Origin: Alkalicella caledoniensis
GTDB lineage: Bacteria > Bacillota > Proteinivoracia > Proteinivoracales > Proteinivoracaceae
Assembly: GCF_014467015.1 (NCBI RefSeq)
Contig: NZ_CP058559.1
Span: 2,046,001-2,110,000 of the forward strand
Reading direction: 5' to 3'
DNA length: 64,000 nucleotides
Shown here: positions 61,219 to 64,000 of the stretch, piece by piece
How the letters are laid out: each line of letters starts with the position of its first letter
Position numbering within the stretch: position 1 is the stretch's first letter
Notes under the pieces: model-generated
What the model saw: the letters and a program-made list of their open reading frames with translations, nothing else
Told to the model about the DNA's origin: nothing
The model's database searches: none
Position numbers and translations under genes: made by a program

Positions 61219-62289
61219 ATGTTAGATAAATTAAAAGCTTTAGAAGAGAAGTTTGCTGATCTGGAAAAAATGATATCAGACCCAGATATTATAACAAACA
61301 ACCAGCAACAATGGAGAAAATACACTAAGGAGCATGCAGATTTAACTCCTATAGTAAATGCATACCGTGACTATAAGTCTGTTGTGGAATCTTATCAGGA
61401 AGCAAAAGATATTATGTACCATAAAATTGACCCCGAACTAGTGGAACTAGCGAAAGAAGAACTTCCAGAGTTAGAAACACAAAAAGCAGACCTTGAAGAA
61501 AAGCTTAAAATCTTGTTGCTACCTAAAGATCCTAATGACTCAAAGAACGTTATAGTTGAAATTAGAGGTAGTGCCGGTGGGGATGAAGCTGCCCTTTTTG
61601 CTTCAGACATCTTTAAGATGTATACAAGATATGCGGAAACTAAGGGCTGGAAAACCGATGTTATGGACTCTAACTATACTGATATCGGCGGTGTAAAAGA
61701 AGTAGTTTTTGTTATAGAGGGTGAAGGTGCCTATAGCCGCTTGAAATATGAGAGTGGTGTTCATAGGGTGCAAAGAATTCCTTCAACTGATTCAGGTGGA
61801 AGAATTCATACATCAACAATAACCGTTGCAGTACTTCCCGAAGCTGAAGATGTTGAGATAGAAATCAATCAAAATGATTTAAGAATAGATACTTTTTGTT
61901 CATCTGGACCAGGGGGACAAAGTGTTAACACTACCCAATCTGCTGTTCGTATAACTCACTTGCCTACTGGTGTGGTTGTGTCTATGCAAGATGAAAAATC
62001 TCAACTTAAAAACAAGGACAAAGCTATGAGAGTTCTTAGGGCTAGGCTTTTGGAAAAATACGAAGAAGAGCAAAGGTCAGAGATGGCAGAAAACAGAAAA
62101 AGTCAAGTGGGTACTGGAGACAGAAGTGAGAGAATCAGAACATATAACTTCCCACAAAGTAGGGTGACAGATCATCGCATTGGTTTAACGTTACACAAGT
62201 TAGACTATGTCCTAGCAGGTGATTTAGATGAGATTATCGATGCACTAAATACAGCTGACCAAATGGAAAAGCTGAAGAAGGTAGAATAA
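61219..62289 (+). CDS. prfA: Peptide chain release factor 1
   Basis: 356 residues. The ribosomal GGQ motif is in [18 protein letters not shown] (about 232-234). The N-terminal coiled domain ([16 protein letters not shown]) and the RF-1 domain order are intact, so it is not the ArfB or RF2 type (RF2 would carry its own frameshift). It recognises UAA and UAG. It is followed without gap by prmC, which modifies the GGQ glutamine. Confidence 0.96.
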   Translation: MLDKLKALEEKFADLEKMISDPDIITNNQQQWRKYTKEHADLTPIVNAYRDYKSVVESYQEAKDIMYHKIDPELVELAKEELPELETQKADLEEKLKILLLPKDPNDSKNVIVEIRGSAGGDEAALFASDIFKMYTRYAETKGWKTDVMDSNYTDIGGVKEVVFVIEGEGAYSRLKYESGVHRVQRIPSTDSGGRIHTSTITVAVLPEAEDVEIEINQNDLRIDTFCSSGPGGQSVNTTQSAVRITHLPTGVVVSMQDEKSQLKNKDKAMRVLRARLLEKYEEEQRSEMAENRKSQVGTGDRSERIRTYNFPQSRVTDHRIGLTLHKLDYVLAGDLDEIIDALNTADQMEKLKKVE

Positions 62290-63168
62290 ATGTCACAAAC
62301 CATTAAAGAAGCCCTAATATGGGCTTCTTCCTATCTAAAAGAGAATAATATTGAAAATCCCTACTTTGAAAGCCAATTGTTACTACGCTATTTGCTAGAC
62401 ACTACCTTTGCAAAACTAAAGATATATGAAGACACACATCTAAAATCAGAAGACCTAATTATATATAAAGAGTATGTTGGAAAAAGGGGTAGTGGTTACC
62501 CCTTTGCATATATCGTGAAAGAGAAACAATTTATGGGCTTGGATTTTTTTGTTGATGAAAGGGTACTAATCCCAAGGCCAGACACGGAGAATTTAGTCCA
62601 ATGGGCTCTAGGATATATAGAAAGAAATGGCTCTGGGGAACTTAAAGTGGTTGATATAGGCACAGGAAGTGGGGCCATATCATTATCCATAGCAAAACTT
62701 TCAAAGGCTTATGTTTATGCAGTGGACATTTCCAAGGACAGTTTAGATGTTTGTAGGATTAACAGAACTCGCCTAGATCTAGAACATAAAGTAGAGTTAT
62801 TTAATGGCAGTCTGTCATTACCCCTTTTGGAAAAAAACATAAAAGTTGATCTCGTGCTGGCTAATTTGCCATATATCCCAGAGAAACAATTTTCGACATT
62901 ACAAAAAGAAGTAAAAGAGCATGAACCCTATGGAGCCCTCATAGGTGGGTATACAGGGCTTGAGATATATGAGGAGCTACTAACACAAATAGCAGGAGTA
63001 CTTAACCCAGGTGGGGCAATGGCCATAGAAATTGCATACCATCAAGGTCAAGAGGCTACGGCACTACTAAAGGATAGTGGTTTTGAAGAAGTTTATATTG
63101 TAAAAGACCTATCGGGACACGACCGAGTTGTGATAGGTGAAAATTACGCCGAAAAAAAACACCTATAG
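62290..63168 (+). CDS. prmC: Release factor glutamine methyltransferase
   Basis: 292 residues, ATG directly after the prfA stop. SAM-binding motif VVDIGTGSGAIS (about 119). The catalytic NPPY is here NLPY (VLANLPYIPEKQF, about 193), which keeps Asn and Pro-Tyr. The N-terminal substrate domain is present (ALIWASSYLKENNIENPYFESQLLLRYLL). It methylates the GGQ glutamine of RF1 and RF2. The terminator hairpin begins inside its last codons. Confidence 0.95.
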   Translation: MSQTIKEALIWASSYLKENNIENPYFESQLLLRYLLDTTFAKLKIYEDTHLKSEDLIIYKEYVGKRGSGYPFAYIVKEKQFMGLDFFVDERVLIPRPDTENLVQWALGYIERNGSGELKVVDIGTGSGAISLSIAKLSKAYVYAVDISKDSLDVCRINRTRLDLEHKVELFNGSLSLPLLEKNIKVDLVLANLPYIPEKQFSTLQKEVKEHEPYGALIGGYTGLEIYEELLTQIAGVLNPGGAMAIEIAYHQGQEATALLKDSGFEEVYIVKDLSGHDRVVIGENYAEKKHL

Positions 63169-63178
63169 GGTGTTTTTT
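63154..63178 (+). terminator. Terminator of the tdk-prmC group
   Basis: AAAAAACACC-TATA-GGGTGTTTTTT, partly overlapping the prmC stop. Confidence 0.88.
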
Positions 63179-63239
63179 GTATTCGTATAAAAATATTGCC
63201 TTAAAAATTGAAAAAAAAATAATAATATCTAAAAAATAT

Positions 63240-63269
63240 GTATAGAACACCTTATATTCTGTCAATAAT
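63240..63269 (+). promoter_or_regulatory. Candidate SigF-type promoter of sigG
   Basis: GTATA (63240-63244), 16 bases, GTCAATAAT (63261-63269), against the SigF consensus GywTA-N16-GGnrAnAnT with one mismatch. SigG genes are transcribed by SigF in the forespore, so the match fits. Confidence 0.5.
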
Positions 63270-63308
63270 GTAGTTTAGCAAGAAATGGAATATGAGGGGG
63301 AACTTAAA

Positions 63309-64000
63309 TTGATTATAAATCAAAAAGTAACTGTAAGCGGTGTAGATACATATAACCTGCCTGTGATATCTGTTAAAAAAATGGACGAACTTTTTAAGAA
63401 GAAGCTACAAGGTGATATGGCAGCTAGGGAAACCATAGTAAATGGGAATTTAAGGCTGGTACTTAGTGTACTTAAACAATTTAAAAATCGTGGTGAAAAT
63501 ATAGACGATCTTTTCCAAATAGGTTGTATAGGACTATTAAAAGCAGTGGATAATTTTAATCCTAACTTAGGTGTAAGGTTTTCCACATATGCAGTCCCTA
63601 TGATAATGGGTGAAATCAGAAGATATCTTAGAGATAATAATACTATAAGAGTAAGTAGGTCTGTTAGAAGGATAGCCCATAAAGCATTGCAAAAAAGAGA
63701 AAACCTTGCAAAGGAGTTAGGTAGAGAGCCAACTATGAAAGAAATAGCAGCAGCTCTAGAATTACCAGAAGAAGAGATCGTTTTTGCCTTAGACGCAAAC
63801 TACGAACCAATGTCTTTGAACGAACCTGTTTTTAGCGATAATCAAGACCCAATATTTATAGAAGAGCAAGTTAGGGATAATGAAACAGATGAAAGCTGGC
63901 TGCAAAAAATCCTTTTAAAACAAGCATTAGATAAGCTTTCCAGTAGAGAAAAAGAGATATTGTCAAAGAGATTTTTCTCTGGAAAAACACAAGTAGAGGT
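63309..64000 (+). CDS. sigG: RNA polymerase sporulation sigma factor SigG, C-terminus beyond the window
   Basis: TTG start 7 bases after GAGGGGG; about 230 residues to the edge, still open. The N-terminus (KVTVSGVDTYNLPV) corresponds to the SigG opening KVEICGVDTSKLPV. Region 2 reads NGNLRLVLSVLKQFKNRGENIDDLFQIGCIGLLKAVDNF and FSTYAVPMIMGEIRRYLRDNNTIRVSRSVRR. Region 3 and the start of region 4 (LSSREKEILSKRFFSGKTQVEV) follow. SigG drives late forespore genes. In Bacillus it is adjacent to spoIIGA-sigE; here it follows prmC and a terminator. Confidence 0.95.
   Translation, partial: MIINQKVTVSGVDTYNLPVISVKKMDELFKKKLQGDMAARETIVNGNLRLVLSVLKQFKNRGENIDDLFQIGCIGLLKAVDNFNPNLGVRFSTYAVPMIMGEIRRYLRDNNTIRVSRSVRRIAHKALQKRENLAKELGREPTMKEIAAALELPEEEIVFALDANYEPMSLNEPVFSDNQDPIFIEEQVRDNETDESWLQKILLKQALDKLSSREKEILSKRFFSGKTQVE

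Noticed and set aside
1-64000. tRNA, rRNA, CRISPR arrays, prophage or replication origin
   Set aside because: I looked for CCA ends, T-loop GTTCGA-type segments, evenly spaced direct repeats, phage structural genes and DnaA-box clusters and saw none that were convincing.

Overview
The window is AT-rich chromosomal DNA of an anaerobic, endospore-forming Clostridia-type Firmicute that ferments amino acids. Evidence for sporulation: a CotX-type spore coat protein, a Spo0F-like regulator behind a SigH-like promoter, and the start of sigG at the right edge. Evidence for anaerobic metabolism: a complete kdd-kamABCDE lysine-fermentation block, a hybrid-cluster protein, and a polyamine operon. Leaders and signals are Gram-positive in style: strong AGGAGG ribosome sites, many TTG/GTG starts, U-tailed terminators and a glycine T-box. 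I cannot name the genus.

Layout. 1-9.6 kb: a secreted P/T-linker protein (minus strand, cut by the left edge), a nitronate-monooxygenase-type flavoenzyme, a TPR protein, a membrane-anchored MutS-like ATPase with a zinc-ribbon partner, two paralogous small acidic proteins, a CotX coat protein, a 31-residue membrane peptide, a DUF421 protein and a CapA-like lipoprotein. 9.7-18.7 kb: a divergent MurE paralogue, a solitary HTH-adenine methyltransferase, hcp, plsC, a sigma-54 activator and NamA. 18.9-29.5 kb: yhaO-yhaN, T-box-glyS, an HD phosphohydrolase, fumC, and a JAMM-DinG helicase fusion. 29.5-34 kb: a repeat element split by an IS1182-type insertion sequence, then a class A PBP. 34-38.2 kb: moaAC, a truncated pyruvoyl arginine decarboxylase, speE, speB, a DUF1934 protein and a XapX protein. 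38.2-47 kb: a PAS-sigma-54 activator, a -24/-12 promoter and the lysine operon. 47-64 kb: pyrG, an M3-like peptidase, spo0F, glpX-tal-glpX, a cation exchanger, a LysM-M23 peptidase, a second IS1182-type element, a DUF368 protein, rpmE, tdk, a DUF1385 protein, prfA, prmC and sigG. This last block follows the Bacillus pyrG-spo0F-fba-tal-murAB-glpX-rho-rpmE-tdk-prfA-prmC order, but fba, murAB and rho are missing.

The most interesting structure is a roughly 270-290 bp non-coding foldback element. It is present in three near-complete copies (29499-31430, interrupted by an IS; 46981-47270; 50725-50996) plus a remnant (2459-2548). Each near-complete copy is flanked by a direct repeat of about 18-28 bp that is itself the local rho-independent terminator, and the terminator sequence differs at each locus. 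It therefore looks like a mobile element that inserts into terminator hairpins and duplicates them, leaving the neighbouring genes terminated. One copy has a different, highly structured centre, so the ends seem to carry exchangeable modules. No protein is encoded in it, so whatever mobilises it must lie elsewhere.
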